Shown here: positions 31,943 through 39,464 of the stretch, one piece after another
Position numbering within the stretch: position 1 is the stretch's first letter
Layout of the letters: each line of letters begins with the position of its first letter
Source: a virus
Virus record (IMG/VR): IMGVR_UViG_3300033571_008978
Coordinates: 1-40,978 of that record
DNA length: 40,978 nucleotides
Direction: 5' to 3' (one strand)
Position numbers and translations under genes: made by a program
The notes under the pieces: generated by a model
What the model was told of the DNA's origin: nothing
The model's input: the letters and a program-made list of their open reading frames with translations, nothing else
Database searches by the model: none

Positions 31943-33716
31943 CACCGTTCCGGTTACCCTCACCAACAATCGAGTAACGATTGATCGGCTTTACCAAGAG
32001 GCGGGTCCGTTCCAATGGGCCCGTGAGACCGTCGTCAATGCCCTTGAAGCCAAGGCCACCAAGATCTATTTCGGCGTTGAGCCAGACGGGCTCAAGGGTA
32101 CTGGCCTGAGCCGCCGGTATATCGCTGACAACGGACGCGGGATGGATGAATCCGAGCTGGTCGAACTTTTTGGGGCCCTGGGTGGATCTGGAAAGAACGT
32201 TGGCGGGGCACACGAAAACTTTGGCGTTGGGGCGAAGATTTCACTGCTGCCATGGAATAGGGCTGGCCTTCTTGTTTGCTCTTGGAAAGACGGTGTCGGG
32301 AGCATGATCTGGCTGAAGGCAGATGATGAAACAGGCGAATACGGACTGCAGCAGGTTGTCCACAATGGAATCAATACAACCGCTTGGCCCGCTGAACTGG
32401 TCTCCGAGTTAGGGCTGGGAGTTGACAATCTCAAACCTGAATGGATTGAAGATCACGGAACGGTCCTTTTACTTCTTGGAAATGATTCTGAGGAGAGCAC
32501 GTACTACTCAGCCGAGAGGGACGAGAGTGGTCACAACAAGCTCAGGCAATATCTAAACGAGCGGTTTTGGGTGTTGCCAGATCATTGTGAGGTTTTTGTT
32601 GAGGAGCATGACAAAGACAAGTTGACGGTCCGCCAAGTCAAGGGCGCCAGGCACCAGCTCGATCAGATGCAAGATCCAATTTCGGGCACGATGGATCTCC
32701 AGAGTGGTGCGAGCGTGAGCTGGTTTTACGACATCAATCGTGAGGCCCGCGCAGCGGAATCTTGGTCACACAAGAGGGGCTACATGGCGGCTAAGTATTG
32801 CGATGAGCTCTACGAGGTCGAAAGGCGCATACATCGTTACAACGACTTTGGCATCACCTCAAATGAGGTGCGTAGTCGTCTCTTTGTGATTGTGGAGCCG
32901 AGGGTGTCGGACGCTAATCGACGCAATGGAGCCTTTCCCAAGGGTGATCGTTTCTCTTTGCTTTGGGCAGATGGGTCTGGCAATAACACTCCTCTCCCTT
33001 GGTCTGATTGGGCAGAGGAGTTTTTTGAGCGTATGCCCGAGGTGTTGAAGGACGAGCTCAGGAAGGATCAGGGCGGCGGCACAATCTCAGATGATCGCTA
33101 CAAAAAGAAGTTTGCGCACATGATGGATGCAAATCGCTTCCGGCTTTCGAGGCGACGGGTTGCACCAAGTGGAGATACATCAGTCGATGCCGACCTAGGA
33201 CATACGACCAAAAATGGGAGTAGCAGGGGCAGGCGAATAGTCTTGAGCGCCAACAGGCCGACTACCGGAAACTGTGACGGCTCGCAAGCGGCGACGGAGT
33301 CCGAGGTCATTGGCGGGATTCCAAGCTGGCGACCTTGCAAGGCGGCCGACATTGGTGCTGAGTGGATTGCAGAGTGGCATCCACGTGACATCAACGGGCC
33401 GACCGTTGCTTTGAACATCGAACACCCTGCCATCGTCAACCAGGTTGAGCATTGGGTGTCCAAGTATGCAAAGAGATACTCGGCCATTGTCGAAAGCGCC
33501 GTTCACGACGTTTATGGCGAGAGCCTCGTTGCGAAGATCTGCCATAGCGAGGGCCTTTCGCGAGATGCGGGCGTAGTGAAGCAGAATCTGGATTTGAAGT
33601 ATCGGTCGAAGGAGGCCCTGACAATGGCTTGTCTAGGTCTAATCAACGAGGATGCCGCGATTCAGCAGCGCATCAATCTTCCGAAGAACAAGTCAACGAC
33701 CGCTGGGGTTGAGTAG
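31935..33716 (+). CDS. GHKL (Hsp90/MORC-like) ATPase
   Basis: A 593-residue protein with AAGGGAG upstream. The Bergerat ATP-binding fold is clear: N box RETVVNALEAKAT (about residues 30-42, Glu31 and Asn35), DNGRGMD (65-71) and the lid GGSGKNVGGAHENFGVGAK (about 83-101). The central and C-terminal parts, about 450 residues, are mixed helix/strand with aromatic motifs (SVSWFYDINREARAAESW) and match no common histidine kinase, gyrase or MutL layout. There is no His-kinase phosphorylation box. It is paired by gene overlap with the DNA-binding protein upstream. Codon use differs from the structural genes, suggesting acquisition as a cargo pair. Confidence 0.8.
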   Translation: MSSTVPVTLTNNRVTIDRLYQEAGPFQWARETVVNALEAKATKIYFGVEPDGLKGTGLSRRYIADNGRGMDESELVELFGALGGSGKNVGGAHENFGVGAKISLLPWNRAGLLVCSWKDGVGSMIWLKADDETGEYGLQQVVHNGINTTAWPAELVSELGLGVDNLKPEWIEDHGTVLLLLGNDSEESTYYSAERDESGHNKLRQYLNERFWVLPDHCEVFVEEHDKDKLTVRQVKGARHQLDQMQDPISGTMDLQSGASVSWFYDINREARAAESWSHKRGYMAAKYCDELYEVERRIHRYNDFGITSNEVRSRLFVIVEPRVSDANRRNGAFPKGDRFSLLWADGSGNNTPLPWSDWAEEFFERMPEVLKDELRKDQGGGTISDDRYKKKFAHMMDANRFRLSRRRVAPSGDTSVDADLGHTTKNGSSRGRRIVLSANRPTTGNCDGSQAATESEVIGGIPSWRPCKAADIGAEWIAEWHPRDINGPTVALNIEHPAIVNQVEHWVSKYAKRYSAIVESAVHDVYGESLVAKICHSEGLSRDAGVVKQNLDLKYRSKEALTMACLGLINEDAAIQQRINLPKNKSTTAGVE

Positions 33717-34060
33717 TGGCCTGGGCCCGCCTAGACGACGGCTTTTACGATCACCCCAAGGTGATGCGGCTGGCATCAACCGTGCCGGCCGCGGGGTTCC
33801 TCCACGTGAGGGCAATCACCTACTGCTGCAAACACCTGACCGATGGCGTGATTACTCGAGCCATGGTCGAGAGCCTAGTGCCCGTCCAACGAGACCGAGA
33901 CGAGCAAGTGGGCGCCCTGTTAGAGACGGGGCTTTGGTACGAGGACGGGGACCGCTACGCGATCCATGACTTCCACGACTACCAACCGACCAGAGACGAA
34001 GTAGCCGAAAAGCGCCGGAAGGACAGGGAGAGAAAGCGCCTGGAGAGGGCCGCCGCATGA
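33716..34060 (+). CDS. Replication initiator-like protein (N-terminal domain type)
   Basis: A 114-residue protein from GTG 33716, overlapping the ATPase stop. WARLDDGFYDHPKVMRLA, then GFLHVRAITYCCKHLTDGVI, then VGALLETGLWYEDGDRYAIH, then DFHDYQPTRDEV is the winged-helix start common to phage replisome organisers. The usual C-terminal half is missing here; the next gene may supply a related part. GC returns to the level of the rest of the phage. Confidence 0.68.
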   Translation: MAWARLDDGFYDHPKVMRLASTVPAAGFLHVRAITYCCKHLTDGVITRAMVESLVPVQRDRDEQVGALLETGLWYEDGDRYAIHDFHDYQPTRDEVAEKRRKDRERKRLERAAA

Positions 34061-34392
34061 GGACCTCTTCCGGTGACAGAAAGGTTCGGGGTTTCTCAAT
34101 CTCAGAACCTAAGCCAAATAAACCTGTCCGCACGGATTCCGGGTCAACCGGAGTCAGGGATGGGATGGGAAGGGTATGGGTGAGTGAAGAACAACCACCT
34201 TTGACTCAACGCAGAGCCAAGGAGTTCGACTTCGTCCGCTCCCACCTGCCCGAAGAACACGAGGGCTTCGCCGTATCCGCCCTCATCAGCCTCCAGATGC
34301 GGGGGCGAAAGCCAACCAAGCAAGCAGTCCTGGACCGCCTCGAGGCGCAGGGCCGCCGCTCTGACCAGTTGAGGGAGAAGGGATGGATGTAG
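34057..34392 (+). CDS. Hypothetical protein, possible second part of replication protein
   Basis: A 111-residue protein in ATGA overlap. Residues 1-50 are a Ser/Pro/Lys-rich, probably flexible region. Residues 50-108 form helices (RRAKEFDFVRSHLPEEHEG, AVSALISLQMRGRKPTKQAV). The layout linker plus small helical domain resembles the C-terminal half of initiator proteins whose N-terminal half is encoded just upstream, so the pair may be a split form. Confidence 0.5.
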   Translation: MRTSSGDRKVRGFSISEPKPNKPVRTDSGSTGVRDGMGRVWVSEEQPPLTQRRAKEFDFVRSHLPEEHEGFAVSALISLQMRGRKPTKQAVLDRLEAQGRRSDQLREKGWM

Positions 34393-34736
34393 CAACCAAA
34401 CAGCGGACGGAGGCAATGGAAAAGGCCAACCTCTATCGCAAGGCAGTTTCGGTGAGGCGCAAGGAAATCGCAGCCATGCCGGCCGACGAGGGCCACCAGG
34501 AGCTGGCGGACCTCATCGAGCATTGCGAAGACCCGGCACTGCTGTCCGGCCGCGTCAGCCACTGGCTTACCGCTCCGCGGTTCTCAGGCCACCAGAAGGC
34601 CACCAGGGCGATTGCCCACATGAACATCCGCAGGGCCGACCGCAGGCTTCGGGATCTCACACCGCGTCAGCGTGAAGAGCTGGCCGGAATCGTCAGGGCC
34701 CGGTTCAACATCCGCCAGTGGAGGCAGGCCGCATGA
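34383..34736 (+). CDS. Helical hypothetical protein
   Basis: A 117-residue, strongly basic helical protein. ATG 34383 overlaps the previous stop and has GGGAGAAGG close upstream. It contains a conserved-looking W-L-T-A-P-R-F-S-G-H-Q-K-A segment (about residues 60-72) and ends RARFNIRQWRQAA. The family is not recognised; nucleic-acid contact is possible from its charge. Confidence 0.5.
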   Translation: MDVATKQRTEAMEKANLYRKAVSVRRKEIAAMPADEGHQELADLIEHCEDPALLSGRVSHWLTAPRFSGHQKATRAIAHMNIRRADRRLRDLTPRQREELAGIVRARFNIRQWRQAA

Positions 34737-34963
34737 CTGCGATCCGCTACAAGGCGAACCTTGCCGAAGAGCACCCCGAAGGCAACTTGGTCGGTGTCGA
34801 GGCCATCGCTGACCTCGAGAAACGGTTGGAAGACCTCTACGACGAAGGCACCGAGCTCTACGACGCCGCAGAGGCCGTGATCAGGGCCATTGAAAAGGCT
34901 GGCATCAAGAACGTGCAGATCCTGTCGAAGGTCGAGCGATGGAAGGAGATCACCGGTGGGTAG
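34733..34963 (+). CDS. Small acidic hypothetical protein
   Basis: A 76-residue protein in ATGA overlap, with a Glu/Asp-rich helix (DLEKRLEDLYDEGTELYDAA) in the middle and a final segment NVQILSKVERW. No known domain is recognised. It is part of a run of small coupled early genes. Confidence 0.5.
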   Translation: MTAIRYKANLAEEHPEGNLVGVEAIADLEKRLEDLYDEGTELYDAAEAVIRAIEKAGIKNVQILSKVERWKEITGG

Positions 34964-35150
34964 GCGCTCGGGCAAGACCCGCAGAAAGCCCAATCTCAAG
35001 CGTCACCCCGCAGGTGAAGGAAAGCCCGGAATTCCCTACATCCCGATTTTTCCGCCAAAGCCCGACGATGGCAAGTGGTTCTGGGATTACGACAAGAAGC
35101 AGTGGGTCGACCAAGACCCCTACAAGGACGGCAACTCAAAGGCCGCATGA
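34956..35150 (+). CDS. Small basic hypothetical protein
   Basis: A 64-residue protein from GTG 34956, with AAGGAG 8 bases upstream. It has a basic N-terminus (GRRSGKTRRKPNLKRHP), a Pro-rich centre (IPYIPIFPPKPDD) and a Trp-rich end (KWFWDYDKKQWVDQDPY). Function unknown. Confidence 0.5.
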   Translation: MGRRSGKTRRKPNLKRHPAGEGKPGIPYIPIFPPKPDDGKWFWDYDKKQWVDQDPYKDGNSKAA

Positions 35151-35320
35151 GGGTCCTGATCACAGCCAACGACCACCGTTTCTACGACAGGACGGGCGAG
35201 GCTAACCAGCAGGCCCTGACGCCCGACGGGCGCAAGATTTGGCTGGTGCAGCTCGACGGGGGCAGGCTTACGACCGTTGAAGAGGGCCAGTTCAAGGAAA
35301 TCAAAAAGCAGGATTCATGA
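35147..35320 (+). CDS. Small hypothetical protein
   Basis: A 57-residue protein in ATGA overlap. It is a mainly beta pattern (RVLITANDHRFYDRTGEA, KIWLVQLDGGRLTTVEEG). No family is recognised. Coding is supported by the exact overlaps on both sides. Confidence 0.5.
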   Translation: MRVLITANDHRFYDRTGEANQQALTPDGRKIWLVQLDGGRLTTVEEGQFKEIKKQDS

Positions 35321-35400
35321 TTTTGACGTTGGCAGCTGCATCACTTGCGTGTGCTGTGGTCTTGGCCGTCATTGTGATCCTCGGGGAGGGCAGCCGGTGA
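35317..35400 (+). CDS. 27-residue membrane micropeptide
   Basis: ATG 35317 overlaps the previous stop and its own stop overlaps the next start GTG 35397. The product is one hydrophobic helix (TLAAASLACAVVLAVIVIL) with a short polar tail. The double overlap fills what would otherwise be a 76-base gap in a gap-free operon, which supports it. Function unknown. Confidence 0.45.
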   Translation: MILTLAAASLACAVVLAVIVILGEGSR

Positions 35401-35753
35401 TCAGCCGCGACTGGACAGAAGCCGACGAGAAGTGCCGTGCCGAAGGCTGCTGTCGTCGCTGTGGTGTCAACCGGATCGAGCGGGCCCACCTGGCACCGCG
35501 CACACACGACGAGCGAGTCAAGCTCGGCAGCAAGAAACGGCGCGTGGCTGCCAATAACTGCATCCCTCTCTGTCCCTCGTGCCATCGAAAGTTCGATCAC
35601 AACGAAATCGACATCCTTGAATACCTGACGCTCGACGAGCAGCTGCACGTCGTCAAGGCCCTGGGCGGCATCGAGAACGCCCGGATGCGGTTGGCCCCGC
35701 TGGATTACAAGCCGCACATGGAATCGGCTCGACTGACGCTGAGGGCCGCATGA
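35397..35753 (+). CDS. HNH endonuclease-like protein
   Basis: A 118-residue protein from GTG 35397; GGGGAGG lies upstream. Paired zinc cysteines are in CCRRCGVNRIERAHLAP (about residues 18-34) and IPLCPSCHRKFDHNEID (about 60-76). The His of RAHLAP, Asn of ANNCIP and final His of CHRKFDHN form the HNH site. It stands at the end of the early run, just before the oppositely oriented integrase gene. Confidence 0.8.
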   Translation: MISRDWTEADEKCRAEGCCRRCGVNRIERAHLAPRTHDERVKLGSKKRRVAANNCIPLCPSCHRKFDHNEIDILEYLTLDEQLHVVKALGGIENARMRLAPLDYKPHMESARLTLRAA

Positions 35754-35926
35754 GCGTTCCCCAACACCTGATCGAGCGCGGCATACAGGCCGTTATCGCC
35801 CGAAGGGAGGCAGATTCAGGTCTGACCTTCTCCATCGTCGCCAGACCAAGCGATTCTGATGCGGTCGCTGCCACGGCCTCGAGCGATGTAGACGCCATCC
35901 ATGACGGCGAAGGCGAAAGCACGTAA
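35750..35926 (+). CDS. Short open frame facing the integrase, possible gene remnant
   Basis: ATG 35750 overlaps the HNH stop (ATGA), as for real genes of this operon. The first residues (QHLIERGIQAVIARREAD) look natural. From 35816 the frame is antisense to the integrase end and the product (58 residues in all) becomes low quality. It may be a small gene whose 3' part was replaced when the integrase gene was inserted. Confidence 0.3.
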   Translation: MSVPQHLIERGIQAVIARREADSGLTFSIVARPSDSDAVAATASSDVDAIHDGEGEST

Positions 35927-37228
35927 GTCTTGATCAGTCGGGGAGCTCAGATCAACGGCAAGCAGGGAATCCGACCGGATGGCCTCATCGCGTGCCGCCT
36001 GGGCTTCTCTAAGCGCTTTCGACCTGGCGACCATGCCGGCCTCCCACTTCTCCTGACCGAGGGAGGTTCTGGCGGTGAGGTTGTCCAAGAAGGCATCCAA
36101 TTCGGCTTCTGCCGTTTCGACCGCGGCGTCAAGCTCTTCGACATCGGTGCGGGCCCCGGCCAGCTCGAAGCCGGCCATGGCCTCTCTGGCCTCATTGAAG
36201 ACGAGATCCTCAACTATCGACGCAGAGATGACGGCTCCTTTCCCGCACCTGGCACCGCAGCGATAGACGGGGATGTTGCCAGCCGATCCGCCGAAGCGGT
36301 TACCACTGAGCGTCGAGCCGCAGTTCTCACACCGCAACAGACCGACAAGCGCCAGGGACTGGGCCGAGCGCATCGGTCTGGCCGAGCCCGGTTGCGCTGC
36401 CTTGAAGGTGGCCGGGTCGACAAGCCGCGGGTGGCTGTCGGTGGCGGACATGTCTCCGTAGTGCAGCTCGCCCAGGTAGAACCGGTTCTTGAGCCATCTG
36501 CGAATCTGGCTGCTCGTGTAGTTGGAGTCCAGCCGGGAGTTGACCCAACGGGCAATCTCGCCAAGCGGTGTCTGGGCCGCGGCCTGGTCAAAGATTTCGG
36601 AGACAATGGGGCCTTCGACCGGATCGGGCACGACTGTCCCGACAGCAGGCTCAAACCCGAGGATCTTGGCCGCGTCGGCCGGGCTGATGTGATTGTCCTT
36701 GACCGGCGGGGACTTGACCCGCAGGTAACCGAAGGGCGTAGGCCCGATTGGTGCGCCGCGTTTGATCGCCCGAGACTTGGCCGCTCGCCAAGACGCCTTC
36801 GACTGGTCAAGGAAGAGCTCAGCGTTGGCAAGGAAGCTCGTCAACATGTATTTGCCCTCCGGAGTCGACGGGTTGATGCGCTCCTGGCAGGAGGCAAAGA
36901 CCTTGCCGGATTCGGTCAGCTCCCTGATCACCGAAGCCCCGTCAGCCACCGATCTGGCGAAGCGGTCAATTCGCATGACCACGATGCCATCAAGGTCGCC
37001 AGACCGGATCAGCGCGAGCGCCTGTTGGAAGGCCGGCCGCTCGAGGGTGCCGCCCGAGAAGTCTTCATCGGTGAACCATTGGTCGATCAACCCCTCCATG
37101 TCGTAGGCGTAGTCGCTGATAGCCTGTCGCTGCAGGTCGGGGGAGATGTAACCCTCACCGGCCCGCCCGCCAACGCGGCTCACCCTGATATATCCAGCCA
37201 GTTTCAATCCGCTTCTCATTATGGTCAT
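35816..37228 (-). CDS. int: Large serine integrase
   Basis: A 470-residue serine recombinase that would integrate the phage by attP x attB recombination. The catalytic domain begins LAGYIRVSRVGGRAGEG with Ser17 as nucleophile, and SPDLQRQAI, DEDFSGGTLERPAFQ and DGIVVMRIDRFARS follow. The recombinase domain (about 165-270) includes PFGYLRV and the WLKNRFYLGE turn. A zinc ribbon lies at about 298-330 (GLLRCENCGSTLSG, then YRCGARCGKG). A coiled-coil segment (about 350-430, AAVETAEAELDAFL) is also present. ATGs at 37228 and 37219 are both possible; neither has a good ribosome binding site. No recombination directionality factor is recognised. Confidence 0.93.
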   Translation of the reverse strand: MTIMRSGLKLAGYIRVSRVGGRAGEGYISPDLQRQAISDYAYDMEGLIDQWFTDEDFSGGTLERPAFQQALALIRSGDLDGIVVMRIDRFARSVADGASVIRELTESGKVFASCQERINPSTPEGKYMLTSFLANAELFLDQSKASWRAAKSRAIKRGAPIGPTPFGYLRVKSPPVKDNHISPADAAKILGFEPAVGTVVPDPVEGPIVSEIFDQAAAQTPLGEIARWVNSRLDSNYTSSQIRRWLKNRFYLGELHYGDMSATDSHPRLVDPATFKAAQPGSARPMRSAQSLALVGLLRCENCGSTLSGNRFGGSAGNIPVYRCGARCGKGAVISASIVEDLVFNEAREAMAGFELAGARTDVEELDAAVETAEAELDAFLDNLTARTSLGQEKWEAGMVARSKALREAQAARDEAIRSDSLLAVDLSSPTDQDLRAFAFAVMDGVYIARGRGSDRIRIAWSGDDGEGQT

Positions 37229-37302
37229 TTCGACAAATCAGTTCAGAATGTTTCTCTTGACCATACAGAAGCAAGAATGCAAGCAACCATCAGGAGGATC
37301 AA

Positions 37303-37530
37303 GTGAGCTGCGAGTGCGGGAGCTGTAGATGCCGGGGCAAGGCGGTTGTCGATAAAGACGAATACGACGGGCTGGTCAAGGCGGCCGAGCCGAACATCGA
37401 CCTGCGAGAAGCCGCGATCCAGCTGGTCGGCGCCGCTAATCACCAGGGCGTTGAAGGCATGGTCAAGGTCTGGGTCCAGAAGCTCGAGGAAGCGATTGAC
37501 AACGAAGGGGCTGCCAGGAGGGCCGCATGA
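37303..37530 (+). CDS. Small Cys-rich hypothetical protein
   Basis: A 75-residue protein from GTG 37303, with CAGGAGG upstream. A dense Cys cluster at the N-terminus (CECGSCRCRG, residues 3-12) may bind metal. The rest is a helix (REAAIQLVGAANHQGVEGMV). It is the first rightward gene after the integrase. The 74-base gap before it would hold promoters for both directions; I could not assign one with confidence. Confidence 0.55.
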   Translation: MSCECGSCRCRGKAVVDKDEYDGLVKAAEPNIDLREAAIQLVGAANHQGVEGMVKVWVQKLEEAIDNEGAARRAA

Positions 37531-38093
37531 AAGACCCGCTGTCAGGTATGCGCCGAGCAATCGCGGAGCGCAAAATCAAGGTGCTCAGGTGGCCGGCCGA
37601 CAAGCCCTGCCCCGTCGAGAAGGGCCAGATGTTCGAAGTCGGCTCAATCAAAATCGAGATTGAGAGCGTCAACCGAAAAATCGTCAAGGGAGCGCCGGCC
37701 GAATGGCACGCCACGTTTATCCGCCATGAGCCCGACCGCTACTACTTCCTGCGGCAGGCCCCGCCGGTCCATGCCGGATCTGAAAAGGACCTCGACTTGG
37801 ACATGTCTGCGACCGAGAGGGCCCGGCGCGACGGCAGCTACACCTCGAGCAAGGTTGCAGCCTCACCTGGCGAGCCCGAGACCGTAGGGCCTGATTGGGA
37901 AGACCCCAACACCGCAGAGCGGGAGCTTCGACGCCACGAAGCAAGGCGCGAGATCGAGCGCCAGCGCATGGAGCAGGAAGCCAAGTCAAGGCTGGGGCGG
38001 CTGCTGCAGGGATCGACGCCCGAACAGGCCCAGATCATCTTGGCTCAGGTCGAAATGATGTGCCAGCAGGCCGAACAGAAAACCGCTGCTTAG
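37527..38093 (+). CDS. Hypothetical protein with beta domain and coiled coil
   Basis: A 188-residue protein in ATGA overlap. Residues 10-75 are beta-rich (KIKVLRWPADKPCP, KGQMFEVGSIKIEIESVNRK, EWHATFIRHEPDRYYFLR), somewhat like small RNA/DNA-binding barrel domains. Residues 125-185 are a charged coiled coil (AERELRRHEARREIERQRME). No family is recognised. Confidence 0.55.
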   Translation: MKDPLSGMRRAIAERKIKVLRWPADKPCPVEKGQMFEVGSIKIEIESVNRKIVKGAPAEWHATFIRHEPDRYYFLRQAPPVHAGSEKDLDLDMSATERARRDGSYTSSKVAASPGEPETVGPDWEDPNTAERELRRHEARREIERQRMEQEAKSRLGRLLQGSTPEQAQIILAQVEMMCQQAEQKTAA

Positions 38094-38099
38094 CCGTCA

Positions 38100-38128
38100 C
38101 TTTTTTCGTCCGCAACCGACCGTATTCT
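38100..38128 (+). promoter_or_regulatory. Promoter-like sequence before the structured RNA
   Basis: TATTCT (38123-38128) is a fair -10 box. Transcription would start about 38135-38136, immediately before the first paired base of the RNA structure. The -35 region (T-rich, near 38100-38105) is poor. The close match between predicted start and helix start is the main support. Confidence 0.4.
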
Positions 38129-38135
38129 TGTAGCA

Positions 38136-38285
38136 CGGTATCGGGAGCCCCGCTAAGGCGAAAGCGGCCGCCAGTGATGACGACAGCTGGCCCCTGCCCT
38201 GATACCGACCTCTTTCAAAGTCTCATCCCGTCCCTCCCTGCGGGGTGAACCGGCGTGCTTCGGTGCGCCGGAGTCTTCTTTCGTG
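38136..38285 (+). ncRNA. Structured RNA or riboswitch-like leader
   Basis: A 71-base three-way junction can be drawn. The closing helix pairs 38136-38145 with 38198-38207 (10 bp, one G-U). Hairpin 2 pairs 38150-38154 with 38163-38167, loop AAGGCGAA. Hairpin 3 pairs 38170-38174 with 38187-38191, 12-base loop. A separate 6-bp hairpin (38225-38230 with 38241-38246) and a terminator-type hairpin follow. It is not a tRNA: no T-loop or anticodon arm fits. It matches no riboswitch class I can recall. It could be a free small RNA or a leader controlling the next gene, whose start is at 38283. Confidence 0.55.
38250..38285 (+). terminator. Terminator hairpin with TTCG loop
   Basis: CCGGCGTGC (38250-38258) pairs with GTGCGCCGG (38263-38271) around a TTCG loop, then a T-rich tail follows. 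The GGAG at its 3' side is the only possible ribosome binding site for GTG 38283, so the hairpin could stop transcription or hide the start site. Confidence 0.7.
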
Positions 38286-38462
38286 ATCTACGAGATCCCC
38301 AAACACCTGCAACCAAAACCCGACCCCGGCCCGTATCCGCCGGGGCGAGTGTGCAGGCACGAGCTCTGCATCACCAGGCTCAACCGAAACAACCCAGGTC
38401 CCTACTGCCACCACCATTGGACCGATCAGCTGCCGCCAGACGAGAGACTTGCCGCAGCATGA
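38283..38462 (+). CDS. Small zinc-finger-like protein
   Basis: A 59-residue protein from GTG 38283. VCRHELCITRLNRNNPGPYC, then HHHW (about residues 23-46) has the C-x4-C-x12-C-H-H-H spacing of a small zinc site. The L-N-R-N-N-P-G pattern recalls small actinobacterial regulator fragments. Its stop lies inside the next gene. Its expression would depend on reading through or opening the hairpin just upstream. Confidence 0.55.
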   Translation: MIYEIPKHLQPKPDPGPYPPGRVCRHELCITRLNRNNPGPYCHHHWTDQLPPDERLAAA

Positions 38463-38655
38463 CCTGATCCGCCACTGCGACCCCGAACCAAGGTCCGCGG
38501 CGACTATCGCCCACATCACCGGCCAGAGAATCGAAGTGGTGCTCTGGCAGCTCAGGGAGCTTGAGGATGCGGGCGTCATCCGGCACGTCACTGACGAGGC
38601 CGGCGTTATGCGTTGGGTAAAGGTGCCCATCGAGATCAAAGGGAGGCTCCTATGA
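38449..38655 (+). CDS. Small winged-helix protein
   Basis: A 68-residue protein from TTG 38449, overlapping the zinc-finger gene by 14 bases. SAATIAHITGQRIEVVLWQL, then RELEDAGVIRHVTDEAGVM (about residues 17-55) is a winged helix-turn-helix. No upstream ATG is available in this frame, so the TTG start is the most natural. The pair of small DNA-binding proteins may regulate the right-end operon. Confidence 0.6.
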   Translation: MPQHDLIRHCDPEPRSAATIAHITGQRIEVVLWQLRELEDAGVIRHVTDEAGVMRWVKVPIEIKGRLL

Positions 38656-39464
38656 GGGTCTACATCACCGGCATTGCCGGATTCATCGGATCGCACCTGG
38701 CACGCCACCTTGAAGCCCAAGGCCACACGGTCAACGGCTGTGACAACTTACTTTTCGGCAGTCCAGACAACCTTTCGACCGGCGACATCCCCTGGACGCG
38801 CAAAGACGTCCTTCACATGCACCGCCCAGGGCTTGACTGGTTTGACCCACATGTCGTAATCCACCTGGCTGCGGTCAGCTGCTCGAGGCACCCCAACGAG
38901 GCGCTTATCTGGCAGAACAATCTTTGGGCGACAGCGCACCTGATGTCAGTTGCGAAGCGTCGCCGCATCATCTTCGCCTCAACGTGTCTGGCCGATAAGC
39001 CAGAGACCGGCGCTTATGCCGACTCCAAGAGGGCCTGCGAGAAAATCATCAGCCCCGAAGGAGCGACGATATTGCGCTTGGCGAACGTCTATGGCCCCAG
39101 ACAGCGTGATTGGGGCACAGAGCCTTCTGCAATGGCCGCATGGCGTAAAGCCGAGGCCGAGGGCAAGCCGATCCGCATTGACGGCGACGGCACCCAGACC
39201 CGAGACTTCATCCACGTAGATGATGTCGTTCGGGCCTTTTCGCTTGCCGTGGAAACCCCAGAAGCCGCGGGTCAGACCATGGACATCTGCACGGGCATCC
39301 AGACCCCAATCATCGAAGCCGCGGAGCGATTCAAGGGCCCGCGTGACTATCAGCGCCGCCCACACAATGACCCGGATCACACGACACAAGACCCCGAGCT
39401 GGCCGAAAAGGTTCTGGGCTTTCGGGCCGAGATCCCGCTTTACCAACTTTCGGAGGCCGCATGA
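38652..39464 (+). CDS. NAD-dependent epimerase/dehydratase (second copy)
   Basis: A 270-residue protein; ATG 38652 overlaps the winged-helix stop and has GGGAGG upstream. The Rossmann motif is GIAGFIGSHLARHL (residues 7-20). The catalytic region has FASTCLADKPETGAYADSKR with Tyr about 121 and Lys about 125. RLANVYGPRQRDWGT and DGDGTQTRDFIHVDDVVRAF are the classic substrate-binding segments. It is shorter than and clearly different from the 9396-10322 protein, so it was probably acquired separately. The reaction is not assignable. Confidence 0.87.
   Translation: MRVYITGIAGFIGSHLARHLEAQGHTVNGCDNLLFGSPDNLSTGDIPWTRKDVLHMHRPGLDWFDPHVVIHLAAVSCSRHPNEALIWQNNLWATAHLMSVAKRRRIIFASTCLADKPETGAYADSKRACEKIISPEGATILRLANVYGPRQRDWGTEPSAMAAWRKAEAEGKPIRIDGDGTQTRDFIHVDDVVRAFSLAVETPEAAGQTMDICTGIQTPIIEAAERFKGPRDYQRRPHNDPDHTTQDPELAEKVLGFRAEIPLYQLSEAA

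Noticed and set aside
35930-37306. 458-codon rightward open frame
   Set aside because: It is fully antisense to the clear serine integrase gene. The product has no domain and is rich in Arg/Gly/Asp as expected for a mirror frame of GC-rich coding DNA.
38137-38206. tRNA
   Set aside because: A 7-bp acceptor-like end pairing exists, but there is no T-loop, no anticodon arm of 5+7 bases and no D arm.
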